From Styela clava (Eukaryota; Chordata; Ascidiacea; Stolidobranchia; Styelidae): a stretch of 64,000 bases of DNA. Under the pieces are notes generated by a model. The model had not been told where the DNA came from. It saw only the letters and a program-made list of their open reading frames with translations, and did no database searches. The translations under genes were made by a program, and so were the position numbers. Position 1 is the first letter of the stretch, and every line of letters begins with the position of its first letter. The stretch lies in assembly GCF_964204865.1 (NCBI RefSeq), contig NC_135251.1:13392001-13456000 (forward strand). The letters are read 5' to 3'. Shown here piece after piece: positions 1-14,445 of this stretch.

Positions 1-3000
1 TATTTATTTCATGGTTCAAGTATGAAAATATTCTATGGTGGGACCATATCATTTTTGCGTTCGATATTGGTCATAAAACTTGTTGCATATTTTTAGTTTC
101 ACTTCCATCTCATCATACCGTGAAATATAAAATTAACATCATACGAATACGTCATACACTGTTAAATAAGCGAATAAGTTGATATTTGAATACAATCTAT
201 GATGGTTTTAATCTTATACATTCAAATTGATTGAACATAATAAAAGTTATGATCATTTACGGCGTCCTTAAAAGAGAAAGTCAAATATCGATCGTCGCTA
301 TTGAATTAAGAGAATAATATTTCATGCTTCTGTATCTATTACAATAACACGCATTGGAAATATAGATTTACATATTTACTGTGCTATAGTGCACTTTATT
401 GAAATATGGAAAAACAATAAATAACATGACAAGAAGATCGTGACTGTATTTCGTATTGAATTCAACTTTTTATGGTCTGGCGAATTCGATCCATTGTGAC
501 ATCAGCGTTCGATAAAACGTTGCACAAGACTCAAAGACCAATATGTTCAGGGCAATAAAATATTTAACAACAATTAGAGAAAGTAAAACCAAACGCGAAT
601 ATTATTATTATTAAGGATTAATAATAGGAATGATAAAATATGCGTTAATATACCAACAGTTTGACAATGGTAATATAATGTTATTGATTTGTCTTTCTAA
701 ATATTATATTGAAAACTACAACCAAATATTTAAATAAATTGTATCGTCAGCAAAGAAGTTTATTTAATCATTTAAAGCAGGCCTGCACAACTCAAATTAC
801 CACGAGGGCCTCAAGGATAAATCTGAAGGCCCGGCGGGCCGCAAACTTTGCCACATACATATTTCACAAGATGAACTTCAAATCAAAATAATATTGTGAA
901 ACAGTTAAATTTGATGAAACACTTTCATTACTGAAAAGCTTAAAAATATGAAGAATCTTATTTTCTTGAGTATTTAGTGGTTCATCTACCTTGAAAACCC
1001 ACCCTTCTTTCTCAATATTTTTTTTTTTATTAGAATTAGGTATTGCGTGTAGCAGTATAAACTGACTGCAGGAAAATATTTTACTCAGGTTCAGTTTTGT
1101 AAAATCGTCCCACATATAAGTATTCAGTCATATCTATCTATCTAGATATTTCCATTGCAGGCTGGACAAACAATCCGTTTAGTAGCGATAGATCTTCCTC
1201 TGTTGTACTTTTTCGACTGTTAAATTACATTTTTCTACAAAATCTGCTCCAAATTTTTGAAGTTTTACAGTAAATAGCAATATCTTTTGTGCGAGAATTT
1301 CTGCAGCATTCATAAATGAAAAAATTGTTTTTCAAGTTCTAAATTTGAAAAAGAAACTTCAGTTTCATAAACTAAAAAATAGTGGGGTTATTAATAGGTT
1401 GCTAATATGCACTAATGGGTGTGAGATTGTATACCGATATTGTTTTGAGCGTGATTCAGTTTGAATACCGAGATATCTAAATCAGGGTTTTCGAAACTCG
1501 GGGGCGAGAGGTCGAGCGACGAATTTCGGTCGCGAAGGTCGCGAAGGGCACACCAATTTTACACCAAGTTCGATATTTATTGAAACTGGTGCAAAACATA
1601 AATCTCACGATTTCTAATATGATCAGAGTAGCGGCGCGCTTGCATGAATAACAATGTAACAAAAAAAATAATAACAAAGATTTGTTTCCAAATCACCCGC
1701 GGGCCGCACAGAAGTATCTAGCGGGCCGCATGCGGCAGGCCTGATTAAAGACTTAAATTGAAACTCAGCATTTGGATACGCAACAACATTGATTCAAAAC
1801 AGCATATTTTCGTTTATATTTTTTGATAGCAATTTGTTGAAAGGTTCTTTTTGGTATGTCGTAAGTTTACATCACTCACAGTGAGATCAAAAATTAACAA
1901 AACTACATCGGCAAAAAATTGGTCGGTAGATGTCACCGTAGAGCAACATAGGAAATCTGATAATCGGATGATAATTCTTGACAAACACAAAAGATTTATT
2001 GGAAGCGATTGAATTGAAAAATTCGAACTATTAAAATTTAAAACTTCAGCCACACAATCTTTTTTTTATATTATATTAAGGAATTCCTAATTAATAGCTC
2101 ACAAAGCGACAGTCTTGAACGTTCGATTTACTTCAATGCCTTTAGTATTTATGTGTATATAGTGATGATTAAAAACAATCAAATCGATGAAATATGTACA
2201 AACTGGTAATTATAATGTTCAATTAATTAGAACCTTGCTCAGGCTCTTATGATTGGTTGGATGAATTATAATGATTTGAGTCAGAAGTGATGATACCATA
2301 CCACGTAATTCAATCTCAACATATTTTAGATTTGTACGCTACAAAACTATATTTATGAGTATGATGTTTAATTTCAAAACATTTAACGAAATGGATTATT
2401 TTGGACCTAGATATAATTTGACCAAAGATATTTTTAAATTCCATAATCTTGCTATGCAAGACATAATTGTCGTGTATTCTTGTGTTTTCTTACATGCATT
2501 ATCATTGGTTACAGACCAATAAAATCACAGAGACGTCTGCAAGGTGCAAGGTGACGCAGATGCAGTAACGTCAGATTAATCAAACCACGACATGGATGGA
2601 ACCTCGATCACTAAATGGATGAAAAGTCCCGCTGGGAAATTGAACAAGTTTTGTCGGACATGCATTTCCGTCTCGTTTCCACCAGTACCCATGTTTATCG
2701 TATTAAACACAATGAAAAATGTGTAAACTATCGCGATGACGATCCATGAGAACTGAAATATTTATTTGACCTGAAAAAAATGTCCAATATCAAGATGAAA
2801 ACTGAATGCTTTTTTGACCTGACATATTTCACCTCGATCACTAAATGGATGATAAAGTCATGCTGAGAAATTAAACAAGTGTTGTCGGGGATGCATTTCT
2901 GTTTCGTTTCCACCAGTGCCCATGTTTATGGCCTTTATACTCAATGTCTCTATCAAAAATGTAAACTATCGAGATGAGAGTACATGCGAACTGAAATGGA

Positions 3001-3433
3001 ATTTGTCCTGGGAATTGTCATGCTAAATCGAACAGTTTAGGTATTTCACCAAATATCAAAAAATATTCCAAAATACATCTTGGCGACGTTTTGTCGATGC
3101 GCTTATTTTCTTGAACATTTCCTCGAACGTTCATTTTCGTTTGTCTTTGTTTGATTCCGATATATTATTCACAAAACAACGAGGCGCTAGAAATCCCCGC
3201 CTAATTAATTGTTCAATTCAATTAATTTGATGTATTCAACATTGATCCCATATTTACGTCTGTTAATTACTACATTCATTAATACATCAAGGTTCGCCCC
3301 TATTCCATACGATATTTCAAACGTTGAATTACGAATAATTAACATCTAAGATATTCCTCTACTATTCACATTATTTGATGTTTTGAATTAGCAAATTATT
3401 TTTTTCATCTTCACAACATGAATTTAAAATTTT
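1..3433 (+). repeat. Array unit 0 (left, partial, with insertion and deletion)
   Basis: This most diverged copy starts outside the window. It carries the shared blocks for the 'gacatcagcgttcgataaaac' region, the 'ggtaattataatgttcaatt' region and the GAA/TTC palindrome cluster near 3108-3132. It is interrupted by a 966-bp element at 778-1743. Between about 3300 and 3420 it lacks more than 1 kb that the other units carry, including the block ending in the 'cttccttacagattcttgcacc' region. Confidence 0.8.
778..1743. mobile_element. hAT-like non-autonomous element inserted in array unit 0
   Basis: The 966-bp block interrupts unit 0 and is absent from the same place in the other units. It starts CAGGCCTGC and ends GCAGGCCTG, a terminal inverted repeat of nine bases. 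The eight bases on each side, atttaaag and attaaaga, form an imperfect 8-bp target duplication, as expected for the hAT superfamily. Both ends are rich in 'gcgggccgc' motifs. Minus-strand frames of 83 and 66 codons inside it are not recognisable as transposase. Confidence 0.6.
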
Positions 3434-6400
3434 TCTCTCGCGGCCTGGATGCGCAACACGTCATGAGCAGTATGATATAGAGATTACTTTATGGTTCATT
3501 TATCATTATCTTATGGTAGAATCATATTATTGTATGCGTTTGATATTGGCAATAAAACTTGTTGCATATTTTCCTTTCATTTCCTCTAACCGTGAAATAC
3601 ATACCTAAATTGCAAAATAAGAGAATGAGTTGATATTCGAGTGCAGTTGAATCCATACATGTATTAACATTAATACATTATATGTATCTGAGTTAATTGA
3701 ACAAAATAAAGATTATTCTTCTTCACGGCGTCAATTCGGAGAGATAGATTGATCGTCACCCTTGAATTAATAGGGGAATAATATCTCATGCACCTGTATA
3801 TCTTGCAAGAACACGGATTGAAAATCTATATTTAGCCTACATGTTCACTACGCTAGAGTGCATTTGTATAAAAATAAAGATATTCAAGAAAAACATGACA
3901 AGATCGTGACTGTAGTCCGTCTGAAATTCAACTTTTCATTGTCTGGCGAAGTTAATGCATTGTGAAATCAGCGTATGATGATACGTTGCACAAGACGCAA
4001 TGGCCAATATGCCCAACGTATTAAAATATTTAACAACGATTAGATTAAAACCAATCGTGAATATTATTATTATTACGGATTAAGGTGGAGAAAAGGCAAC
4101 TACAGGAATTACGAACATTTTGACAACTGTAATATGGTGTTATTGATTTGTCTTTCTAAATATTATATTTGAAACTGCAACCAAACTTCAAAATAAATTG
4201 GAGCTACACGCATCGTGATGAGCAACAACATTGATTCAAAACAGAATACTTGTTATGTATAAGCGCGTTGGATAAAATATGTTGAAACTTAATATAAATC
4301 TAGTCGTTAGGTGTCATCATAGGGCAACTTGTAAAAACTCAATTCGAACCCTGCCATGGAACGATATATTTGTATTCATAATAGAATGAAAACGAACGAA
4401 CACAAAATATATTAATATTTGAATTCAACAATTGAACGATTAAACTTCTGCATACACAATCTTTAATATATCATGTAAAGCTTGATCAATGAGACACAGA
4501 TCGCCAGACTTCCATTTAACGTTCCGTTTAATGTAGGGCCTTATAGTATTTTTTATTTATTTTACAAATAGTGATGAATACAAAAAAACAACGTGTAAAT
4601 ATTTAATCAAATCAATGAAATATGTGCCAGCTGGTAATTATAATGTTCAATTAATCCGAACCTTGCTCAGGCTCTAATGATTGGTTTGATGAATTATAAT
4701 GATTCGAGTCTGCTGATAAACCGCTCTTGATTCGAGTCTGATAGTCGTTAGAAGCATATTACATATTAGATCCGTGCTTCATGATTATGATGTTCAATCG
4801 AAACGCAAACATAAAACATTCAACGAAACATAGTATTTCAATAAACAAACGGAAGGCAAAAATATTAATTTCCGACCTGGGAATAGCTTGGCTTAGGATT
4901 TTTCAACATCCCATATTCTTGTTATAGCAGGACATACTTGTCGTGAATTTTTCTTACATGCAATGTCATTGGTTACAAACAAATAAACATCAATGAGACG
5001 TCTGAAAAGGGACGCAGATGCAGCAAAGTCAAATTCATTAGACCACGACATGCATTGAACCTCGATCACTAAATGGATAAAAAGTCCCGCTGAGAAATTA
5101 CACAACTTTGTCGGACATGCATTTCCGTCTCGTTTCCACCAGTGCCCATGTTTATGGTATTATTTTCTATCAAAAATGTAAAATATCGAGATGAGGGTCC
5201 ATGATAATTTAAATGCTTATTTGACCTGTGTAAAATACCATTCCACATTGAATAGTTTTCAGATTTCAGCAAATATTCAGAAAGATTCTTAATTGACACC
5301 TTGGCAAGGTTTTGTCGATGTGCTTATTTTCTTGAACATTTTCCTCGAACGATCATTTACGTTCGTCTTTGTTTGATTCCGACCCATTACTGTATTCACA
5401 AAACAACAAGGCGCTAGAAATCTCCGCTTAAATGATCCATTCAATTAATTTGATGTATTTAACATTGACCCCATATTTAAGTCAGTTAATTACTACATTC
5501 ATTAATAAATCCCTTACTACGAAATTTATGCACACGTTAGTTTATGGGAAGACGTGATCGCGTTGCCTTGTACTTTCTTACTAAGAATTTCTATCTTAGT
5601 CCTCAGTCAGTTTGAATAGTTGATGGTCAACTCGAAAGTGATTTCTTGATTATAGATGAATTTACCAATTTTGGATTACATTGTGAAAACCAAAGCAATT
5701 GTAATTTAAATTATATACACGTTCTTATCACCACCATGCGATATATATTTATAATCACATTGATAAATTAGAATCATGTTTCCAACTTATCATATCACAT
5801 ATATATATATATATATCAGTAATTTAATTACATTTTATCTAATTTAAAAGTAAATTGTGGAGAGGCTAGTAGCTGATTTCAAGCAATGATCATGCTGTAT
5901 ACATGATTACCAATTATTTTTGAAGTCTAGGACTTCTAATGCATGTGTACACAACGGACGATGCTTATTTCGAGAGGACAAAATTGCGACTTCCTTACAG
6001 ATGCTTGCACCTGCGGTTACAGGAAGGTGTGGCAAACTTAGCAATATCTATCTGCTTGCCAATTTTTTCATTATTGCGCTGGGAAAGGTTTGAAATTTTA
6101 TGCGAAAATTTTTTTTTATATATATTTTAAAATAAGCCTTAATTAACAATTCCACAAATGTATTTATTTGCCTTTCTTCTATTTATAAATTTTGTTCTGT
6201 TCTTTTTGTAGTCGTGGGTTGAAGCATCTGTTAGTTAGTTAATTATCTTTACATATGAACGAATCAAATAATACTAAGCTTCTGTGAACCCGTAAATCGT
6301 TGATAGAGATGATGTGTCTGGTTTTACAAACAAACAAAGTATTCAGGTAAACAAAAACAAAATGTGTTATCGTACCATTTGTGGATTTGTAGATTATAAC

Positions 6401-6821
6401 ATATGCAAGGTACTCTGAGTAATTATTTTTCTCTGAATAAAATATACAAAGCATTAAACGTCAAGATGTTAAAACATTTACTTGGGGTATCAAAACATTT
6501 TGTCATCAATTAGAAAAAGTAAAACCAAACGTGAATGATATTATTGTTGTGGATTAACGTAAGAAATAGAATCTGCAAATCTAAAACATATGCACAATGA
6601 TACTTTCAATAATAAATGAAAATATAATCGTGGTTATGGGTATTTGATGATGTTATTAGCGATCATCCAATGCCCGCCACTATTCTATATTGTATATATC
6701 ATGCAACGCCGAATTTTGATTTATAAATATTTACCAATTATTAGTTTACCATAAATATTCTTTGATGTTGTCAATTGGCAAATTATGTGATTTATCTTCA
6801 CAACATGAATATGACATCTGC
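3434..6821 (+). repeat. Array unit 1
   Basis: A diverged copy of the repeat unit. It lacks a segment of roughly 300-370 bp present in units 2-5: the 'ggacttctaat' block at about 5930 joins directly to 'gcatgtgtacacaacgg' at 5940. A short AT microsatellite sits at 5799-5816. The region from 6297 to 6390 resembles the terminal part of unit 5 more than the matching part of units 2-4. Confidence 0.82.
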
Positions 6822-9800
6822 CTCTCGTGGCCTGAATGCGCAACACGGCATGAACAATATGACATTGAGATCACTTTATAGTTTAAGTATCGTTTTGGTT
6901 GAACCATATTAATTTATGTGTTTGATATTGGCAATAAAACTCGTTGCATATTTTCAGTTTGACTTTCATCTAATCTAACCTTGAAATACAGAATAAACAT
7001 CATGCGAATACATCATACATTGTAAATAAAATGGATAACTGAATATTATCGATGCTTGTATCAACGTAATAATTAAGTATATGGAACAAAATAAAATTGG
7101 AATTATTTGAAGCGTAATTAAAAGGGAAGCCCATAACTCAAGCTTCTGTATCTCTTACAATAATTGAATTACGGATTGAATATCGTTATTTACGTGTTTA
7201 CTATGCTAGAGCGCATATTATTAATTAAATATGGAAAACCAAAAAATAACATGACAAGATCGTGACTGTATTTCGTCTTGAATTCAACTTTTCATGGTCT
7301 GGCGAATTTAATGCATTGTGACATCAGCGTTCGATAAAACTGTGCACAAGCCGTAACAGCCAATATGCTCAAGGTATTAAAACATTTAACAGCGATTAAA
7401 GAAAGTAAAACCCAACGTGAATATTATTATTCTTACTGATTAAAAGGCGAAGAAATCGCAGTTACAGAAATCACAAAATATGCGCTATTATACCAACATT
7501 TTGTCATTGGTAATATGGTGTTATTGATTTGTTTTTCTAAATATTGGATTTAAAACTGCAACCAAGCATTCAAATTAATCACTTAGATGTTGGATCTACA
7601 CCAATTGTGTTTATATATAAACAATATACTATAGGTATTCCATGCAAGTTATAAAAAGGACGCAAGAAAATTTAGCATCGTGATGAGCAACAACATTGAT
7701 TCAAAAGAAAATACTTGTTATGTAAAAGCGTATTTTATTGGATAAAACATATTGAAACGTGATAGAAATCTAGTCGTTAGATGTCATCATAGAGCAACTT
7801 GTAAAATCGAAATTTGGAGCTAACACAAAACTCTGCCCTGACACGATATATTTCGTCGAAGGTTATTTATTAATAATGAAATAAACAATTTTAATGAACG
7901 TGAAATATCGTTCGATTTAATTTTAGCCTAATAGCTTTTCATATATAATGATTGATAAAAACAACAACGCGTAATAATTATATTAAATCAATGAAATATG
8001 TTCAAGCTGGTTTTTATAATGTTCAATTAATCCGAACCTTGCTTAGGCTCTAATGATTGGTTCGATGAATTATAATATGTCGAGTTTCAACTACGGATGC
8101 AATTGAAGCGCAACACATTTTAGATTCGCGCTTCTGCCGCTTTCTATAACTATATTTTTATAACGTTAAATTTTAAAATATTTAACGAAATGTAGTATTT
8201 GAATAAAAACCGAAGAAAGTAATAAAATTAATTTCAGCCATGAAATTGGCCTATGATTTCTCATCATCTTGCAATGTCATTGGTTACAGACGAATAAACA
8301 TCACTTAGACGTCTGCAAGGTGGCGCAGATGAAACAAAGTCAACTTCATCAGACCACGACATGTATTCTCGATCACTAAATGGATGAAAAGTCCCGCTGA
8401 GAAACTAAACAAGTTTTGTCGGGGATGCATTTCCGTCTCCGTCTCGAAAAACACATTGCCACACATTGAACAGTTTTCAGATTTCACCAAATATTCTAAA
8501 TTGACACCTTGGCAAAGTTTTGTCAATGTGCTTATTTTCTTGAATATTTTCCTCGAACGTTCATTTTCGTTCGTCTTTGTTTAATTCCGACCTATTATTC
8601 ACAGAACAAAAAAGCGCTAAAAATCCCCGCTTAAATGTTCCATTTAATTAACTTGATGTATTTAACATGGACCTCATATTTAAGTCTGTTAATTACTACA
8701 TCTACTAATACATCCCTTACTACGACATTGATGCACATGTTAGTTCATGAGAAGGCGTACTGGCGTTGCCTTGTACTTCGGAGACTTTATTTTTCAGTGC
8801 TAAGTAAGTCTGAATAGTTGCTAGTCACCTCGAAAGTAATTTCTTGTAAAAATATAGATGAATTTTCCCAATTTTGGATTACATTGTGAAAAACAAAGCA
8901 ATAGCCGTAGAAGATTATATACACGTTCTTGGCACTTATCACTTGGTACTTACTTATCTTATCACTTCTTACAATATATTTATAATCACATTGATAAAAT
9001 AAAACGTCGTTATCAACTTATCATATTACATAACATTGATCTGATTAGTTTTCATCTAAATTAAAAGTAAATTTTGAATAGATACTAGCTGAATTTCACG
9101 TAATCAGTACTCTGCACTATTACAAATTATTTTTGAAGTATAGGACTTCTAATTTAGTTGAAGATACCCCAACACAGATAACACAAATAAACTATCACAA
9201 AATTTGTAACTATGAATTTTTATCCATCCACCAACTCAAACTTCGATTCGAAAATATCACGTGTTTATTATTTTGGGAAAGCTTTTTATTTCTAGTAATT
9301 GATATTCATTTATTCCTCCATTAATTACAAATATTTAATCTTGATTTTTGAAATTAGTCTAAGTTATACAAATACATAATTGTTTATATATATACATATA
9401 CTATTTTACGTTTCGATAAACGTAAATTATATTCTGATTTTTTTATGGAACGGATTTGCCATTAGAGCCTGAGCTAACCTAGTGTGTATCGAGTCTTCCC
9501 ACGTTGCACCTGTATGTGTACACAGCGGACAATGCTTATTTCGCGCGAACAAAATTGCGACTTCCTTACAGATTCTTGCACCTGCAGTTACAGGAAGGTG
9601 TGGCAAACTTAGCAATATCTATCCGCTTGCCAATTTTACAATATTGCGCCGGGCAGATTTGAAATTTCATGTTTGTTATGTTAAAAGTTTTAGTCGCGAT
9701 TTAGATTTACTGATGCACAATTTCAAAATAAGCCTAGATATATCACAAAATTATTCATTTTGCCTTTCTTCAATGTGTTTCTTCAATCTTGTTGTAGTCG

Positions 9801-10400
9801 TGGGTTGGAGCACCTGTCAGGTACCTAATTATATTTATATATGAAAACAAAATAATAATAGCCTTCTGTGAACCCGTAAATCGTTGATATGTTCTGTATC
9901 ACAAACAAGTATTCAGGTAAAGAAAATCAAAATGTTATCGTTATCGTGTCATTTGTGCATGTGTGGATCATTACATGTGTACGGTAATCTGACTCTCATC
10001 AAGTAATTATTTTACCCAAAGAAAATATACAAAGCATTAGACGTCAAGATGTTCAATGCAATAAAACATTTGTCATAGAATAAAAAAAAGTAAAAAACCA
10101 AATGTGAATGTTATTATTGTAATGGGTTAATAACGTAAGAAATAGAAGCTGTAAATCTGAAACATATGCGCAATGATACGAATATTATTAAATGAAAATT
10201 TACTTGCGGTTATGGTCCTTTGAAGATGTAATTAGCGATCAGCCTATGCCCGCCAATATTCTATATTATATATAATATATATCCACGTTGAATTTGGATT
10301 TATAAACAATTACCAAACTATTCGTTCAACATAAATATTCTCTGATGTTTTGAATTGGCAAATTATGTTTTTATCTTCACAGCATGACTTTAAAATATTT
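6822..10400 (+). repeat. Array unit 2
   Basis: This copy is intermediate in divergence. It has the complete right half, including the block at 9130-9840 shared almost word for word with units 3-5, while its left half (6822-8900) is more diverged. The mixed pattern suggests that homogenisation has affected only part of the unit. Confidence 0.85.
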
Positions 10401-13400
10401 CTCTCGTGGTCTGGATGCGCAACACGGCATAAGCAATATGACATTGATATTACTTTATGATCCAAGTATTAATATCTTATGGTAGAACCATATTAATTTA
10501 GGCGTTTGATATTGGCAATACAACTTGTTGCATATTTTTCGTTTCACTCTCATCTACTCTAACCATGAAATACACAATTACCTTAGTGCGGATACGTCAT
10601 AGCCTACATTGTGAAATAAAAGAATATGTTGATATTTGAGTATAGTTGATGTTTGTATTAACGTTATATATTTGTGTTAATTGAAAAACTGAAAATAATA
10701 AGTCCTCAACATGTCATTCGAAGAGATTCAAAAATATAAAGTTAGAGATTGATCATCATCATTGAATTGAAGGAATAATGATATCTCTTGTTCTGACACC
10801 TATCACAACAACACATATCTAAATCTTTTAAATACGAGATGATAAAAGTTTTTAATTTGTATCAGGAAGTTGATTTACAGAATAATAAATAAGCTGTGGT
10901 TTGATGCAACTTTTCATCCAATCGTCATTAAAAAAAATTCGGGTCGAATTTTGTAAACGTAATTTATGGAAAATTCTTCTCAACCTAAGAAAGAAAACAA
11001 AGCAGTTGTAAATTTAAGATCATTGCGTATAATATTTCATTGAGTTGAATTAACACGACAAGATTTCGTGTTTGCTTAAAATTCGTCTTGAATTCAATAT
11101 TTTCTGTTCTGGCGAAGTCAACGCATTGTGACATCAGCGTTCGATAAAACGGTGCACAAGACGTAAAGGCCAATATGCTCAAGGTATTAAAACATTTGGA
11201 CAACGATCATAGAAAGTAAAACTAAACGTGAATATTAATATTATTACGGATTAAGGTGAGGAAATCGCAGCTACAGGAATCACAAAATACGCGCTACTAT
11301 ACCAACATTTTGACAATGGTAATATTATATATGGTGTTATTGAATTATCTTTCTTAATGTTGTATTCAAAACTGCAACCAAATATTCATTTAAATCATCT
11401 TAGACATTGGATCTGCAGCAAAGAAGTTTGGATATAAACATTGTAACATAGATGTTCTTTAAAAAATTTAAATAAACTCAAAAAACCTAGCATCTTGATA
11501 CGCAACAACATTGATTTAAAACGGAATGACTGTAATCTATAAGTTTTGATTGAAAACCATGTTGGAACATAATAAAAAATTAGTCGTTAGGTGTCATCAT
11601 AGAGCAACTTGAACAATATCAATTAGAAGCCAACCTAAAACTTTGCCATAGAACGATATACAATTCGCCTACGGTTATTTATTGGTAATTCAATAAAAAC
11701 GAACGAACACAAAATATGTTAATAATTCAATTCAACAATTGGGCGATTTACCTTCTATATACACAATCTTTTATATATCATATAATTCCAAATTAATAGG
11801 TCACAGAGCGCCAGACTTGAACGTTCGATTTAATTTTCATTCATGTGTATATAGTGATGATTAATAAAAAAACAACGTGTAATTATTAGATCAAATCAAT
11901 GAAATATGTACAAGCTGGTAATTATAATGTTCAATTAATCCGAACCTTGCTCAGGCTCTAATGATTGGTTCGATGAATTGATTCGAGTCCGAAGTGCTGA
12001 TATCACGTATTTGAAGTCCAACATGTTTTAGATTTGTGCTCCACAAAACTATATTTCAGATTATGGTGATCAATTTCAAAACAAACGGTATGGAATATTT
12101 TTTATAAAAAAATGAAAATACCAATAAAGTTATTCTGGACTTTTTCAAAATTCCATAATCTTGCTATAGCAAAACATAACTGCCGTGTCTCCTTAGATGC
12201 AGTATCATTGTTTGCAGACGAATAAACATCACTGAGACGTCTGCAAGGTGACGCAGATGCAGCAACGTTAAATTCATCAGACCACGACATGTATTTCACC
12301 TCGATCACTAAATGGATGAAAAAGTCCTGCTGAGAAATTAAACAAGTTTTGCCGGACATGCATTTCCGTCTCGTTTCCCTCCGTGCCCATGTTTATGGTA
12401 TTATAGTCTATCACAAACATCAAATATCTAGATGGGAATCTACAAGAACTGAAATGCTAATTTGACCCGAAAAGACCATGCCTAGTTGAACAGTTTATGG
12501 ATTTCACCAAATACGTAGAATTATTCTAAATCGACTCCTTGGTAAGGTTTTGTCGATGTGCTTATTTTCTTGAACATTATCCTCGAACGTTCATTTTCGT
12601 TCGTCTTTGTTTGATTCCGATCTATTATTCACAAAACAACGAGGCGCTAAAAATCCCCGACTAAATGTTCCATTCAATTAATTTGATGTATTCAACATTG
12701 ATCCAATATTTAATCCAGTTAATTACTACATCTACTAATACATTCCTTACTACGAAATTGATGCACATGTTAGTTCATGAGAAGGCGTAATCGTGTTGCC
12801 TTCTTCTTCGGAGACTTTATTTTTCAGTGCTAAATAAGTCTGAATAGCTGCTGGTCACCTCGAAAGTGATTTTTGTAAAAGAAATATGAATAAATTTTCA
12901 CAATTTTGGATTACATTGTGAAAAACAAAGCAATAGCCATATAAAATTATATACACGTTCTTGGCACTTATCACTTGGTACTTACCTATCTTATCACTTC
13001 TTACGATATATATATTTGTAATCACATTGATTAAATGGAATGGCGTTATCAACTTTTCATATCACATATCATGATTTGCTTAGTTTTTATCTAAATTTAA
13101 AATAAATTGTGAATAGATACTAGCTGAATTTCAAACAATCAGAATGCTCGATGTACGATTGGAAATTATTTTTGAAGTATAGGACTTCTAATTTAGTTGA
13201 AGATACCCCAACAAAGATAACACAAATTAACTATCACAAAATTTGTAACTATGAATTTTTATCCATCCACCAACTCAAACTTCGATTCGAAAATATTACG
13301 TGTTTATTATTTTGGGAAGTTTTTTTTATTTCTAGTAATTGATATTCATTTATTCCTCCATTAATTACAAATATTTTAATTTTGATTTTTGAAATTATTT

Positions 13401-14445
13401 AAAGGTATACAAATACATACTTGTTTATATATATATATATATATACTATTTTTCGTCCCAATAAACGTAAATTAGATTCTGATTTTTCATGGAACGGATT
13501 TGCCATTAGAGCCTGAGCTAACCTAGTGTGAATCGAGTCTACCCACGTTGCACCTGTATGTGTACACAACGGACGATGCTTATTTCGCGCGGACAAAATT
13601 GCGACTTCCTTACAGATTCTTGCACCTGCAGTTACAGGAAGGTGTGGCAAACTTAGCAATATCTATCCGCTTGCCAATTTTACAATATCGCGCCGGGCAG
13701 ATTTGAAATTTCATGTTTGTTATGTTAAAAGTTTTAGTCTCGATTTAGATTTACTGATGCACAATTTCAAAATAAGCCTAGACATATCCCAAAATTATTC
13801 ATTTTGCCTTTCTTCAATGTGTTTCTTCAATCTTGTTGTAGTCGTGGGTTGGAGCACCTGTCAGGTACCTAATTATATTTATATATGAAAATAAAATAAT
13901 AATAGCCTTCTGTGAACCCGTAAATCGTTGTTATGTTCTGTATCACAAACAAGTATTCAGGTAAAGAAAATCAAAATGTTATCGTTATCGTGTCATTTGT
14001 GGATGTATGGATTATCACATGTGTACGGTAATCTGACTCTCATCAAGTAATTATTTTTCCCAAAGAAAATATACAAAACATTAAACGTCAAGATGTTCAA
14101 TGCAATAAAACATTTGTCATAGAATAAAAAAAAGTAAAAAAACCAAATGTGAATGTTATTATTGTAATGGGTTAATAACGTAAGAAATAGAAGCTGCAAA
14201 TCTAAAACATATGAGCAATGATACAAATATTATTAAATGAAAATTTACTTGTGATTATGGTCCTTTGAAGATGTAATTAGCGATCAGCCTATGCCCACCA
14301 CTATTCTATATTATATATAATATATATCCACGTTGAATTTGGATTTATAAACAATTACCAAACTATTCGTTCAACATAAATATTCTTCGATGTTTTGAAT
14401 TGGCAAATTATGTTTTTATCTTCACAGCATGCCTTTAAAATATTT
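10401..14445 (+). repeat. Array unit 3
   Basis: A full-length copy of about 4.05 kb and one of the homogenised central units. Compared with units 4 and 5 it differs mainly by scattered substitutions and a few short indels over several kilobases. It has an AT microsatellite at about 13428-13445. Confidence 0.88.

Noticed and set aside
9449-9560. tRNA-like A-box (ttagctcaggctctaatgg) on the minus strand of the array units
   Set aside because: No B box at tRNA distance and no cloverleaf could be drawn, so it is not called an RNA gene.
9482-9844. 120-codon plus-strand frame in array unit 2
   Set aside because: Frame is not kept at this length in the other units, crosses the better conserved minus-strand frame and has no recognisable motif.
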